Below, one piece after another: positions 1 to 10,607 of a stretch of 64,000 nt of DNA (position 1 is its first letter; the number at the start of each line of letters is the position of its first letter). Source of the DNA: Astropecten irregularis (taxonomy: Eukaryota > Echinodermata > Asteroidea > Paxillosida > Astropectinidae); NCBI GenBank assembly GCA_963971285.1, contig OZ020245.1:24442983-24506982 (forward strand), given 5' to 3'. The notes below the pieces were generated by a model. The model made no database searches. It saw only the letters and a program-made list of their open reading frames with translations, and was not told the DNA's origin. The translations under genes and the position numbers were made by a program.

Positions 1-433
1 CTTAGTGCTGTTTTAATGGGGCCTGCTCGGCGGCCTTCTCGCATAGCGTGTGGTGCTATACTTGGAGTTTCGGCCATGAAAATGACTTTGGAATTTGGCA
101 CAGCCCTTATTTTCCTGTAGAGTACATCTGGGTCTACATGTCGTGCAAGTTTCAACTCGATTGCCTCAGTATTCAGGGAGAAATTTTCAACTCTACTGTC
201 AAAAGTGTCTCATAGTCTTAGTGCTGTTTTAATTGGGCCTGCTCGGCGGCCTTCTCGCATAACGTGTGGTGCTATACTTGGAGTTTCGGCCATGAAAATG
301 ACTTTGGAATATGGCACAGCCCTTATTTTCCTGTAAAGTACATCTGGGGCTACATGTCGTGCAAGTTTCAACTCGATTGCCCGAGTATTTAGGGAGAAAT
401 TTCCAACTCTAGCGTCAAAAAGTGTCTCATAGT

Positions 434-649
434 CTAAGTGCTGTTTTAATGGGGCCTGCTCGGCGGCCTTCTCGCATAGCGTGTGGTGCTATACTTGGAT
501 TTTCGGCCATGAAAATGACTTTGGAATTTGGCACAGCCCTTATTTTCCTGTATAGTACATCTGGGGCTACATGTCGTGCAAGTTTCAACTCGATTGCCTC
601 AGTATTCAGGGAGAAATTTCCAACTCTACCGTCAAAAGTATCTCATAGT
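434..649. repeat. Representative 216-bp monomer (class M3)
   Basis: One monomer, given as an example of internal structure. It starts CTAAGTGCTG and has the GC-rich GGCCTGCTCGGCGGCC near position 20-35, where two GGCC blocks could pair as a short stem. It then has a dyad at positions 66-83, the palindrome ACATGT near 137, and the palindrome GAAATTTC near 180. It ends with a variable triplet (ACC here) before GTCAAAAG. That triplet is ACT, ACC, AAA or AGC in different monomers and is the handiest class marker. This copy also carries TAT in place of the TAG usually found at CTGTAGAGTAC, so its forward frame runs on into the next monomer. Confidence 0.9.
499..516. repeat. Perfect dyad (6-bp arms) inside the monomer
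   Basis: ATTTTC-GGCCAT-GAAAAT is an exact inverted repeat with 6-bp arms and a 6-nt centre. It recurs at monomer positions 66-83 in every copy of the GGATTTTC type. The other common type, GGAGTTTC, loses one base pair of the left arm. Copies with GAACATG or GAAATAGAC lose pairs in the right arm. A role in protein binding or cruciform formation is inference only. Confidence 0.8.
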
Positions 650-2595
650 CTTAGTGCTGTTTTAATGGGGCCTGCTCGGCGGCTTTCTCGCATAGCGTGT
701 GGTGCTATACTTGGATTTTCGGCCATGAAAATGACTTTGGAATTTGGCACAGCTCTTATTTTCCCTTTAGAGTACATCTGGGGCTACATGTCGTGCAAGT
801 TTCAACTCGATTGCCTCAGTATTCAGGGAGAAATTTCCAACTCTAGCGTCAAAAAGTGTCTCATAGTCTAAGTGCTGTTTTAATGGGGCCTGCTCGGCGG
901 CCTTCTCGCATAGCGTGTGGTGCTATACTTGGATTTTCGGCCATGAAAATGACTTTGGAATTTGGCACAGCCCTTATTTTCCTGTAGAGTACATCTGGGG
1001 CTACATGTCGTGCAAGTTTCAACTCGATTGCCTCAGTATTTAGGGAGAAATTTCCAACTCTAGCGTCAAAAAGTGTCTCATAGTCTAAGTGCTGTTTTAA
1101 TGGGGCCTGCTCGGCGGCCTTCTCGCATAGCGTGTGGTGCTATACTTGGATTTTCGGCCATGAAAATGACTTTGGAATTTGGCACAGCCCCTATTTTCCT
1201 GTAGAGTACATCTGGGGCTACATGTCGTGCAAGTTTCAACTCGATTGCCTCAGTATTCAGGGAGAAATTTCCAACTCTAAAGTCAAATGTGTCTCATAGT
1301 CTTAGTGCTGTTTTAATGGGGCCTGCTCGGCGGCCTTCTCGCATAGCGTGTGGTGCTATACTTGGATTTTCGGCCATGAAAATGACTTTGGAATTTAGTA
1401 CAGCCCTTTCTTTCCTGTAGAGTACATCTGGCGCTACATGTCGTGCAAGTTTCAACTCGATTGCCTCAGTATTCAGGGAGAAATTTCCAACTCTACTGTC
1501 AAAAGTGTCTCATAGTCTTAGTGCTGTTTTAATGGGGCCTGCTCGGCGGCCTTCTCGCATAGCGTGTGGTGCTATACTTGTAGTTTCGGCCATGAAAATG
1601 ACTTTGGAATTTGGCACAGCCCTTTCTTTCCTGTAGAGTACATCTGGGGCTACATGTCGTGCAAGTTTCAACTTGATTGCCTCAGTATTCAGGGAGAAAT
1701 TTCCAACTCTACCGTCAAAAGTGTCTCATAGTCTTAGTGCTGTTTTAATGGGGCCTGCTCGGCGGCCTTCTCGCACAGCGTGTGGTGCTATACTTGGATT
1801 TTCGGCCATGAAAATGACTTTGGAATTTAGTACAGCCCTTTCTTTCCTGGAGTACATCTGGGGCTACATGTCGTGCAAGTTTCAACTCGATTGCCTCAGT
1901 ATTCAGGGAGAAATTTCCAACTCTACTGTCAAAAGTGTCTCATAGTCTTAGTGCTGTTTAAATTGGGCCTGCTCGGCGGCCTTCTCGCATAGCGTGTTTT
2001 GCTATACTTGGAGTTTCGGCCATGAAAATGACTTTGGAATTTAGTACAGCCCTTTCTTTCCTGTAGAGTACATCTGGGGCTACATGTCGTGCAAGTTTCA
2101 ACTCGATTGCCTCAGTATTCAGGGAGAAATTTCCAACTCTAGCGTCAAAAAGTGTCTCATAGTCTAAGTGCTGTTTTAATGGGGCCTGCTCGGCGGCCTT
2201 CTCGCATAGCGTGTGGTGCTATACTTGGATTTTCGGCCATGAAAATGACTTTGGAATTTGGCACAGCCCTTATTTTCCTGTAAAGTACATCGGGGGCTAC
2301 ATGTCGTGCAAGTTTCAACTTGATTGCCTCAGTATTCAGGGAGAAATTTCCAACTCTACCGTCAAAAGTGTCTCATAGTCTTAGTGCTGTTTTAATGGGG
2401 CCTGCTCGGCGGCCTTCTCGCATAGCGTGTGGTGCTATACTTGGATTTTCGGCCATGAAAATGACTTTGGAATTTAGTACAGCCCTTTCTTTCCTGTAGA
2501 GTACATCTGGGGCTACATGTCGTGCAAGTTTCAACTCGATTGCCTCAGTATTCAGGGAGAAATTTTCAACTCTACTGTCAAAAGTGTCTCATAGT

Positions 2596-4760
2596 CTTAG
2601 TGCTGTTTTAATGGGGCCTGCTCGGCGGCCTTCTCGCATAGCGTGTGGTGCTATACTTGGAGTTTCGGCCATGAAAATGACTTTGGAATTTGGCACAGCC
2701 CTTATTTTCCTGTAGAGTACATCTGGGTCTACATGTCGTGCAAGTTTCAACTCGATTGCCTCAGTATTCAGGGAGAAATTTTCAACTCTACTGTCAAAAG
2801 TGTCTCATAGTCTTAGTGCTGTTTTAATTGGGCCTGCTCGGCGGCCTTCTCGCATAACGTGTGGTGCTATACTTGGAGTTTCGGCCATGAAAATGACTTT
2901 GGAATATGGCACAGCCCTTATTTTCCTGTAAAGTACATCTGGGGCTACATGTCGTGCAAGTTTCAACTCGATTGCCCGAGTATTTAGGGAGAAATTTCCA
3001 ACTCTAGCGTCAAAAAGTGTCTCATAGTCTAAGTGCTGTTTTAATGGGGCCTGCTCGGCGGCCTTCTCGCATAGCGTGTGGTGCTATACTTGGATTTTCG
3101 GCCATGAAAATGACTTTGGAATTTGGCACAGCCCTTATTTTCCTGTATAGTACATCTGGGGCTACATGTCGTGCAAGTTTCAACTCGATTGCCTCAGTAT
3201 TCAGGGAGAAATTTCCAACTCTACCGTCAAAAGTATCTCATAGTCTTAGTGCTGTTTTAATGGGGCCTGCTCGGCGGCTTTCTCGCATAGCGTGTGGTGC
3301 TATACTTGGATTTTCGGCCATGAAAATGACTTTGGAATTTGGCACAGCTCTTATTTTCCCTTTAGAGTACATCTGGGGCTACATGTCGTGCAAGTTTCAA
3401 CTCGATTGCCTCAGTATTCAGGGAGAAATTTCCAACTCTAGCGTCAAAAAGTGTCTCATAGTCTAAGTGCTGTTTTAATGGGGCCTGCTCGGCGGCCTTC
3501 TCGCATAGCGTGTGGTGCTATACTTGGATTTTCGGCCATGAAAATGACTTTGGAATTTGGCACAGCCCTTATTTTCCTGTAGAGTACATCTGGGGCTACA
3601 TGTCGTGCAAGTTTCAACTCGATTGCCTCAGTATTTAGGGAGAAATTTCCAACTCTAGCGTCAAAAAGTGTCTCATAGTCTAAGTGCTGTTTTAATGGGG
3701 CCTGCTCGGCGGCCTTCTCGCATAGCGTGTGGTGCTATACTTGGATTTTCGGCCATGAAAATGACTTTGGAATTTGGCACAGCCCTTATTTTCCTGTAGA
3801 GTACATCTGGGGCTACATGTCGTGCAAGTTTCAACTCGATTGCCCGAGTATTTAGGGAGAAATTTCCAACTCTAGCGTCAAAAAGTGTCTCATAGTCTAA
3901 GTGCTGTTTTAATGGGGCCTGCTCGGCGGCCTTCTCGCATAGCGTGTGGTGCTATACTTGGAGTTTCGGCCATGAAAATGACTTTGGAATTTGGCACAGC
4001 CCTTATTTTCCTGTAGAGTACATCTGGGGCTACATGTCGTGCAAGTTTCAACTCGATTGCCTCAGTATTCAGGGAGAAATTTCCAACTCTAAAGTCAAAA
4101 GTGTCTCATAGTCTTAGTGCTGTTTTAATGGGGCCTGCTCGGCGGCCTTCTCGCATAGCGTGTGGTGCTATACTTGGATTTTTGGCCATGAAAATGACTT
4201 TGGAATTTAGTACAGCCCTTTCTTTCCTGTAGAGTACATCTGGGGCTACATGTCGTGCAAGTTTCAACTCGATTGCCTCAGTATTCAGGGAGAAATTTCC
4301 AACTCTAAAGTCAAAAGTGTCTCATAGTCTTAGTGCTGTTTTAATGGGGCCTGCTCGGCGGCCTTCTCGCATAGCGTGTGGTGCTATACTTGGATTTTCG
4401 GCCATGAAAATGACTTTGGAATTTGGCACAGCCCTTATTTTCCTGTAAAGTACATCGGGGGCTACATGTCGTGCAAGTTTCAACTTGATTGCCTCAGTAT
4501 TCAGGGAGAAATTTCCAACTCTACCGTCAAAAGTGTCTCATAGTCTTAGTGCTGTTTTAATGGGGCCTGCTCGGCGGCCTTCTCGCATAGCGTGTGGTGC
4601 TATACTTGGATTTTCGGCCATGAAAATGACTTTGGAATTTAGTACAGCCCTTTCTTTCCTGTAGAGTACATCTGGGGCTACATGTCGTGCAAGTTTCAAC
4701 TCGATTGCCTCAGTATTCAGGGAGAAATTTTCAACTCTACTGTCAAAAGTGTCTCATAGT
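2596..4760. repeat. Family A HOR unit 2, 10 monomers (2165 bp)
   Basis: It opens with M1-M5 exactly as in unit 1 (starts 2596, 2812, 3029, 3245, 3463). Then come three new classes: P (GGATTTTC with GCCCGAGTATTTAG) at 3680, Q (GGAGTTTC, ending AAAGTC) at 3897 and R (GGATTTTTGG, AGTACA) at 4113. M11-like and M12-like monomers at 4329 and 4545 close the unit. P-Q-R therefore sits where M6-M10 stood in unit 1, so the unit is two monomers shorter. Confidence 0.9.
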
Positions 4761-7575
4761 CTTAGTGCTGTTTTAATGGGGCCTGCTCGGCGGCCTTCTC
4801 GCATAGCGTGTGGTGCTATACTTGGAGTTTCGGCCATGAAAATGACTTTGGAATTTGGCACAGCCCTTATTTTCCTGTAGAGTACATCTGGGTCTACATG
4901 TCGTGCAAGTTTCAACTCGATTGCCTCAGTATTCAGGGAGAAATTTTCAACTCTACTGTCAAAAGTGTCTCATAGTCTTAGTGCTGTTTTAATTGGGCCT
5001 GCTCGGCGGCCTTCTCGCATAACGTGTGGTGCTATACTTGGAGTTTCGGCCATGAAAATGACTTTGGAATATGGCACAGCCCTTATTTTCCTGTAAAGTA
5101 CATCTGGGGCTACATGTCGTGCAAGTTTCAACTCGATTGCCCGAGTATTTAGGGAGAAATTTCCAACTCTAGCGTCAAAAAGTGTCTCATAGTCTAAGTG
5201 CTGTTTTAATGGGGCCTGCTCGGCGGCCTTCTCGCATAGCGTGTGGTGCTATACTTGGATTTTCGGCCATGAAAATGACTTTGGAATTTGGCACAGCCCT
5301 TATTTTCCTGTATAGTACATCTGGGGCTACATGTCGTGCAAGTTTCAACTCGATTGCCTCAGTATTCAGGGAGAAATTTCCAACTCTACCGTCAAAAGTA
5401 TCTCATAGTCTTAGTGCTGTTTTAATGGGGCCTGCTCGGCGGCTTTCTCGCATAGCGTGTGGTGCTATACTTGGATTTTCGGCCATGAAAATGACTTTGG
5501 AATTTGGCACAGCTCTTATTTTCCCTTTAGAGTACATCTGGGGCTACATGTCGTGCAAGTTTCAACTCGATTGCCTCAGTATTCAGGGAGAAATTTCCAA
5601 CTCTAGCGTCAAAAAGTGTCTCATAGTCTAAGTGCTGTTTTAATGGGGCCTGCTCGGCGGCCTTCTCGCATAGCGTGTGGTGCTATACTTGGATTTTCGG
5701 CCATGAAAATGACTTTGGAATTTGGCACAGCCCTTATTTTCCTGTAGAGTACATCTGGGGCTACATGTCGTGCAAGTTTCAACTCGATTGCCTCAGTATT
5801 TAGGGAGAAATTTCCAACTCTAGCGTCAAAAAGTGTCTCATAGTCTAAGTGCTGTTTTAATGGGGCCTGCTCGGCGGCCTTCTCGCATAGCGTGTGGTGC
5901 TATACTTGGATTTTCGGCCATGAAAATGACTTTGGAATTTGGCACAGCCCTTATTTTCCTGTAGAGTACATCTGGGGCTACATGTCGTGCAAGTTTCAAC
6001 TCGATTGCCCGAGTATTTAGGGAGAAATTTCCAACTCTAGCGTCAAAAAGTGTCTCATAGTCTAAGTGCTGTTTTAATGGGGCCTGCTCGGCGGCCTTCT
6101 CGCATAGCGTGTGGTGCTATACTTGGAGTTTCGGCCATGAAAATGACTTTGGAATTTGGCACAGCCCTTATTTTCCTGTAGAGTACATCTGGGGCTACAT
6201 GTCGTGCAAGTTTCAACTCGATTGCCTCAGTATTCAGGGAGAAATTTCCAACTCTAAAGTCAAAAGTGTCTCATAGTCTTAGTGCTGTTTTAATGGGGCC
6301 TGCTCGGCGGCCTTCTCGCATAGCGTGTGGTGCTATACTTGGATTTTTGGCCATGAAAATGACTTTGGAATTTAGTACAGCCCTTTCTTTCCTGTAGAGT
6401 ACATCTGGGGCTACATGTCGTGCAAGTTTCAACTCGATTGCCTCAGTATTCAGGGAGAAATTTCCAACTCTAAAGTCAAAAGTGTCTCATAGTCTTAGTG
6501 CTGTTTTAATGGGGCCTGCTCGGCGGCCTTCTCGCATAGCGTGTGGTGCTATACTTGGATTTTCGGCCATGAAAATGACTTTGGAATTTGGCACAGCCCT
6601 TATTTTCCTGTAGAGTACATCTGGGGCTACATGTCGTGCAAGTTCCAACTCGATTGCCTCAGTATTTAGGGAGAAATTTCCAACTCTAGCGTCAAAAAGT
6701 GTCTCATAGTCTAAGTGCTGTTTTAATGGGGCCTGCTCGGCGACCTTCTCGCATAGCGTGTGGTGCTATACTTGGATTTTCGGCCATGAAAATGACTTTG
6801 GAATTAAGTACAGCCCTTTCTTTCCTGTAGAGTACATCTGGGGCTAAATGTCGTGCAAGTTTCAACTTGATTGCCTCAGTATTCAGGGAGAAATTTCCAA
6901 CTCTACCGTCAAAAGTGTCTCATAGTCTAAGTGCTGTTTTAATGGGGCCTGCTCGGCGGCCTTCTCGCATAGCGTGTGGTGCTATACTTGGATTTTCGGC
7001 CATGAAAATGACTTTGGAATTTGGCACAGCCCTTATTTTCCTGTAGAGTACATCTGGGGCTACATGTCGTGCAAGTTTCAACTCGATTGCCCGAGTATTT
7101 AGGGAGAAATTTCCAACTCTAGCGTCAAAAAGTGTCTCATAGTCTAAGTGCTGTTTTAATGGGGCCTGCTCGGCGGCCTTCTCGCATAGCGTGTGGTGCT
7201 ATACTTGGAGTTTCGGCCATGAAAATGACTTTGGAATTTGGCACAGCCCTTATTTTCCTGTAGAGTACATCTGGGGCTACATGTCGTGCAAGTTTCAACT
7301 CGATTGCCTCAGTATTCAGGGAGAAATTTCCAACTCTAAAGTCAAAAGTGTCTCATAGTCTTAGTGCTGTTTTAATGGGGCCTGCTCGGCGGCCTTCTCG
7401 CATAGCGTGTGGTGCTATACTTGGATTTTTGGCCATGAAAATGACTTTGGAATTTAGTACAGCCCTTTCTTTCCTGTAGAGTACATCTGGGGCTACATGT
7501 CGTGCAAGTTTCAACTCGATTGCCTCAGTATTCAGGGAGAAATTTCCAACTCTAAAGTCAAAAGTGTCTCATAGT
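4761..7575. repeat. Family A HOR unit 3, 13 monomers (2815 bp)
   Basis: Order is M1-M5, then P, Q, R, S, T at 5845-6926, then P, Q, R again at 6927-7575. S is marked by GTTCCAACTCG, and T by CGGCGACC, GAATTAAGTAC and GGCTAAATG. The unit then jumps directly to an M2-type monomer at 7576, so M1 is missing at the join with unit 4. Confidence 0.9.
5845..6926. repeat. P-Q-R-S-T pentamer, copy 1 (1082 bp)
   Basis: Five monomers start at 5845, 6062, 6278, 6494 and 6711. P and S are the 217-bp copies ending AGCGTCAAAAAG. P returns immediately at 6927 for three more monomers, so this is a local tandem HOR nested in family A. Confidence 0.88.
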
Positions 7576-8443
7576 CTTAGTGCTGTTTTAATTGGGCCTG
7601 CTCGGCGGCCTTCTCGCATAACGTGTGGTGCTATACTTGGAGTTTCGGCCATGAAAATGACTTTGGAATATGGCACAGCCCTTATTTTCCTGTAAAGTAC
7701 ATCTGGGGCTACATGTCGTGCAAGTTTCAACTCGATTGCCCGAGTATTTAGGGAGAAATTTCCAACTCTAGCGTCAAAAAGTGTCTCATAGTCTAAGTGC
7801 TGTTTTAATGGGGCCTGCTCGGCGGCCTTCTCGCATAGCGTGTGGTGCTATACTTGGATTTTCGGCCATGAAAATGACTTTGGAATTTGGCACAGCCCTT
7901 ATTTTCCTGTATAGTACATCTGGGGCTACATGTCGTGCAAGTTTCAACTCGATTGCCTCAGTATTCAGGGAGAAATTTCCAACTCTACCGTCAAAAGTAT
8001 CTCATAGTCTTAGTGCTGTTTTAATGGGGCCTGCTCGGCGGCTTTCTCGCATAGCGTGTGGTGCTATACTTGGATTTTCGGCCATGAAAATGACTTTGGA
8101 ATTTGGCACAGCTCTTATTTTCCCTTTAGAGTACATCTGGGGCTACATGTCGTGCAAGTTTCAACTCGATTGCCTCAGTATTCAGGGAGAAATTTCCAAC
8201 TCTAGCGTCAAAAAGTGTCTCATAGTCTAAGTGCTGTTTTAATGGGGCCTGCTCGGCGGCCTTCTCGCATAGCGTGTGGTGCTATACTTGGATTTTCGGC
8301 CATGAAAATGACTTTGGAATTTGGCACAGCCCTTATTTTCCTGTAGAGTACATCTGGGGCTACATGTCGTGCAAGTTTCAACTCGATTGCCTCAGTATTT
8401 AGGGAGAAATTTCCAACTCTAGCGTCAAAAAGTGTCTCATAGT

Positions 8444-9525
8444 CTAAGTGCTGTTTTAATGGGGCCTGCTCGGCGGCCTTCTCGCATAGCGTGTGGTGCT
8501 ATACTTGGATTTTCGGCCATGAAAATGACTTTGGAATTTGGCACAGCCCTTATTTTCCTGTAGAGTACATCTGGGGCTACATGTCGTGCAAGTTTCAACT
8601 CGATTGCCCGAGTATTTAGGGAGAAATTTCCAACTCTAGCGTCAAAAAGTGTCTCATAGTCTAAGTGCTGTTTTAATGGGGCCTGCTCGGCGGCCTTCTC
8701 GCATAGCGTGTGGTGCTATACTTGGAGTTTCGGCCATGAAAATGACTTTGGAATTTGGCACAGCCCTTATTTTCCTGTAGAGTACATCTGGGGCTACATG
8801 TCGTGCAAGTTTCAACTCGATTGCCTCAGTATTCAGGGAGAAATTTCCAACTCTAAAGTCAAAAGTGTCTCATAGTCTTAGTGCTGTTTTAATGGGGCCT
8901 GCTCGGCGGCCTTCTCGCATAGCGTGTGGTGCTATACTTGGATTTTTGGCCATGAAAATGACTTTGGAATTTAGTACAGCCCTTTCTTTCCTGTAGAGTA
9001 CATCTGGGGCTACATGTCGTGCAAGTTTCAACTCGATTGCCTCAGTATTCAGGGAGAAATTTCCAACTCTAAAGTCAAAAGTGTCTCATAGTCTTAGTGC
9101 TGTTTTAATGGGGCCTGCTCGGCGGCCTTCTCGCATAGCGTGTGGTGCTATACTTGGATTTTCGGCCATGAAAATGACTTTGGAATTTGGCACAGCCCTT
9201 ATTTTCCTGTAGAGTACATCTGGGGCTACATGTCGTGCAAGTTCCAACTCGATTGCCTCAGTATTTAGGGAGAAATTTCCAACTCTAGCGTCAAAAAGTG
9301 TCTCATAGTCTAAGTGCTGTTTTAATGGGGCCTGCTCGGCGACCTTCTCGCATAGCGTGTGGTGCTATACTTGGATTTTCGGCCATGAAAATGACTTTGG
9401 AATTAAGTACAGCCCTTTCTTTCCTGTAGAGTACATCTGGGGCTAAATGTCGTGCAAGTTTCAACTTGATTGCCTCAGTATTCAGGGAGAAATTTCCAAC
9501 TCTACCGTCAAAAGTGTCTCATAGT
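8444..9525. repeat. P-Q-R-S-T pentamer, copy 2 (1082 bp)
   Basis: Same five classes and length as the copy at 5845; no difference from the adjacent copy at 9526 was noticed by eye apart from the exit base. The T-to-P join carries ACCGTCAAAAG before CTAAG, a combination found only at such joins. Confidence 0.88.
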
Positions 9526-10607
9526 CTAAGTGCTGTTTTAATGGGGCCTGCTCGGCGGCCTTCTCGCATAGCGTGTGGTGCTATACTTGGATTTTCGGCC
9601 ATGAAAATGACTTTGGAATTTGGCACAGCCCTTATTTTCCTGTAGAGTACATCTGGGGCTACATGTCGTGCAAGTTTCAACTCGATTGCCCGAGTATTTA
9701 GGGAGAAATTTCCAACTCTAGCGTCAAAAAGTGTCTCATAGTCTAAGTGCTGTTTTAATGGGGCCTGCTCGGCGGCCTTCTCGCATAGCGTGTGGTGCTA
9801 TACTTGGAGTTTCGGCCATGAAAATGACTTTGGAATTTGGCACAGCCCTTATTTTCCTGTAGAGTACATCTGGGGCTACATGTCGTGCAAGTTTCAACTC
9901 GATTGCCTCAGTATTCAGGGAGAAATTTCCAACTCTAAAGTCAAAAGTGTCTCATAGTCTTAGTGCTGTTTTAATGGGGCCTGCTCGGCGGCCTTCTCGC
10001 ATAGCGTGTGGTGCTATACTTGGATTTTTGGCCATGAAAATGACTTTGGAATTTAGTACAGCCCTTTCTTTCCTGTAGAGTACATCTGGGGCTACATGTC
10101 GTGCAAGTTTCAACTCGATTGCCTCAGTATTCAGGGAGAAATTTCCAACTCTAAAGTCAAAAGTGTCTCATAGTCTTAGTGCTGTTTTAATGGGGCCTGC
10201 TCGGCGGCCTTCTCGCATAGCGTGTGGTGCTATACTTGGATTTTCGGCCATGAAAATGACTTTGGAATTTGGCACAGCCCTTATTTTCCTGTAGAGTACA
10301 TCTGGGGCTACATGTCGTGCAAGTTCCAACTCGATTGCCTCAGTATTTAGGGAGAAATTTCCAACTCTAGCGTCAAAAAGTGTCTCATAGTCTAAGTGCT
10401 GTTTTAATGGGGCCTGCTCGGCGACCTTCTCGCATAGCGTGTGGTGCTATACTTGGATTTTCGGCCATGAAAATGACTTTGGAATTAAGTACAGCCCTTT
10501 CTTTCCTGTAGAGTACATCTGGGGCTAAATGTCGTGCAAGTTTCAACTTGATTGCCTCAGTATTCAGGGAGAAATTTCCAACTCTACCGTCAAAAGTGTC
10601 TCATAGT
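9526..10607. repeat. P-Q-R-S-T pentamer, copy 3 (1082 bp)
   Basis: Direct tandem of the previous pentamer. It exits into CTTAG, the first family B monomer, instead of CTAAG, the P monomer. Confidence 0.88.

Larger units (their letters stand above)
1..2595. repeat. Family A HOR unit 1, 12 monomers (2595 bp)
   Basis: Monomers start at 1, 217, 434, 650, 868, 1085, 1301, 1517, 1733, 1947, 2164 and 2380 (called M1-M12). Markers: M1 has GGGTCTAC; M2 has AATTGGG, CATAACG, GAATATGG and GCCCGAGTATTTAG; M3 has CTGTATAG; M4 has GGCTTTC and CCCTTTAG (218 bp); M5 has TATTTAGG; M6 ends TCAAATGTG; M8 has TTGTAGTTTC; M9 has a 2-bp deletion (CTGGAGTAC, 214 bp); M10 has GTGTTTTGC; M11 has ATCGGGGGC; M12 has TTTTCAACTC. 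At 2596 the M1 type returns. M6-M9 closely match b2-b5 of family B. Confidence 0.92.
7576..10607. repeat. Family A HOR unit 4, 14 monomers (3032 bp)
   Basis: Order is M2-M5 (7576, 7793, 8009, 8227) followed by two complete P-Q-R-S-T pentamers. It lacks M1. It ends at the A/B junction at 10608, where T is followed by the first family B monomer. Confidence 0.9.

Noticed and set aside
20..36. GGCC-flanked GC-rich hairpin as a terminator or structured RNA
   Set aside because: The stem is only 4 bp (GGCC with GGCC) with an 8-nt loop and no U-tract. It recurs in every monomer and gives no evidence of transcription.
434..649. Monomer as an ancient internal dimer (ACTTGGATTTTCGG versus ACTTTGGAATTTGG)
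   Set aside because: The two 14-base stretches are similar but short and AT-rich, and the similarity does not extend into their flanks.
422..871. 149-codon forward reading frame, repeated in identical form at 3017, 5182, 7781 and 49091
   Set aside because: It is satellite read-through. The 216-bp monomer is 72 codons, so the frame persists until the usual TAG at CTGTAGAGTAC; here M3 has TAT instead. It begins at GTG, ends by the 217-bp frame shift, and has no ribosome-binding site, promoter or recognisable domain.
7741..7760. GCCCGAGTATTTAGGG as a special regulatory site in M2 and P monomers
   Set aside because: It is only a class-specific variant of GCCTCAGTATTCAGGG at the same position, with no other sign of function.
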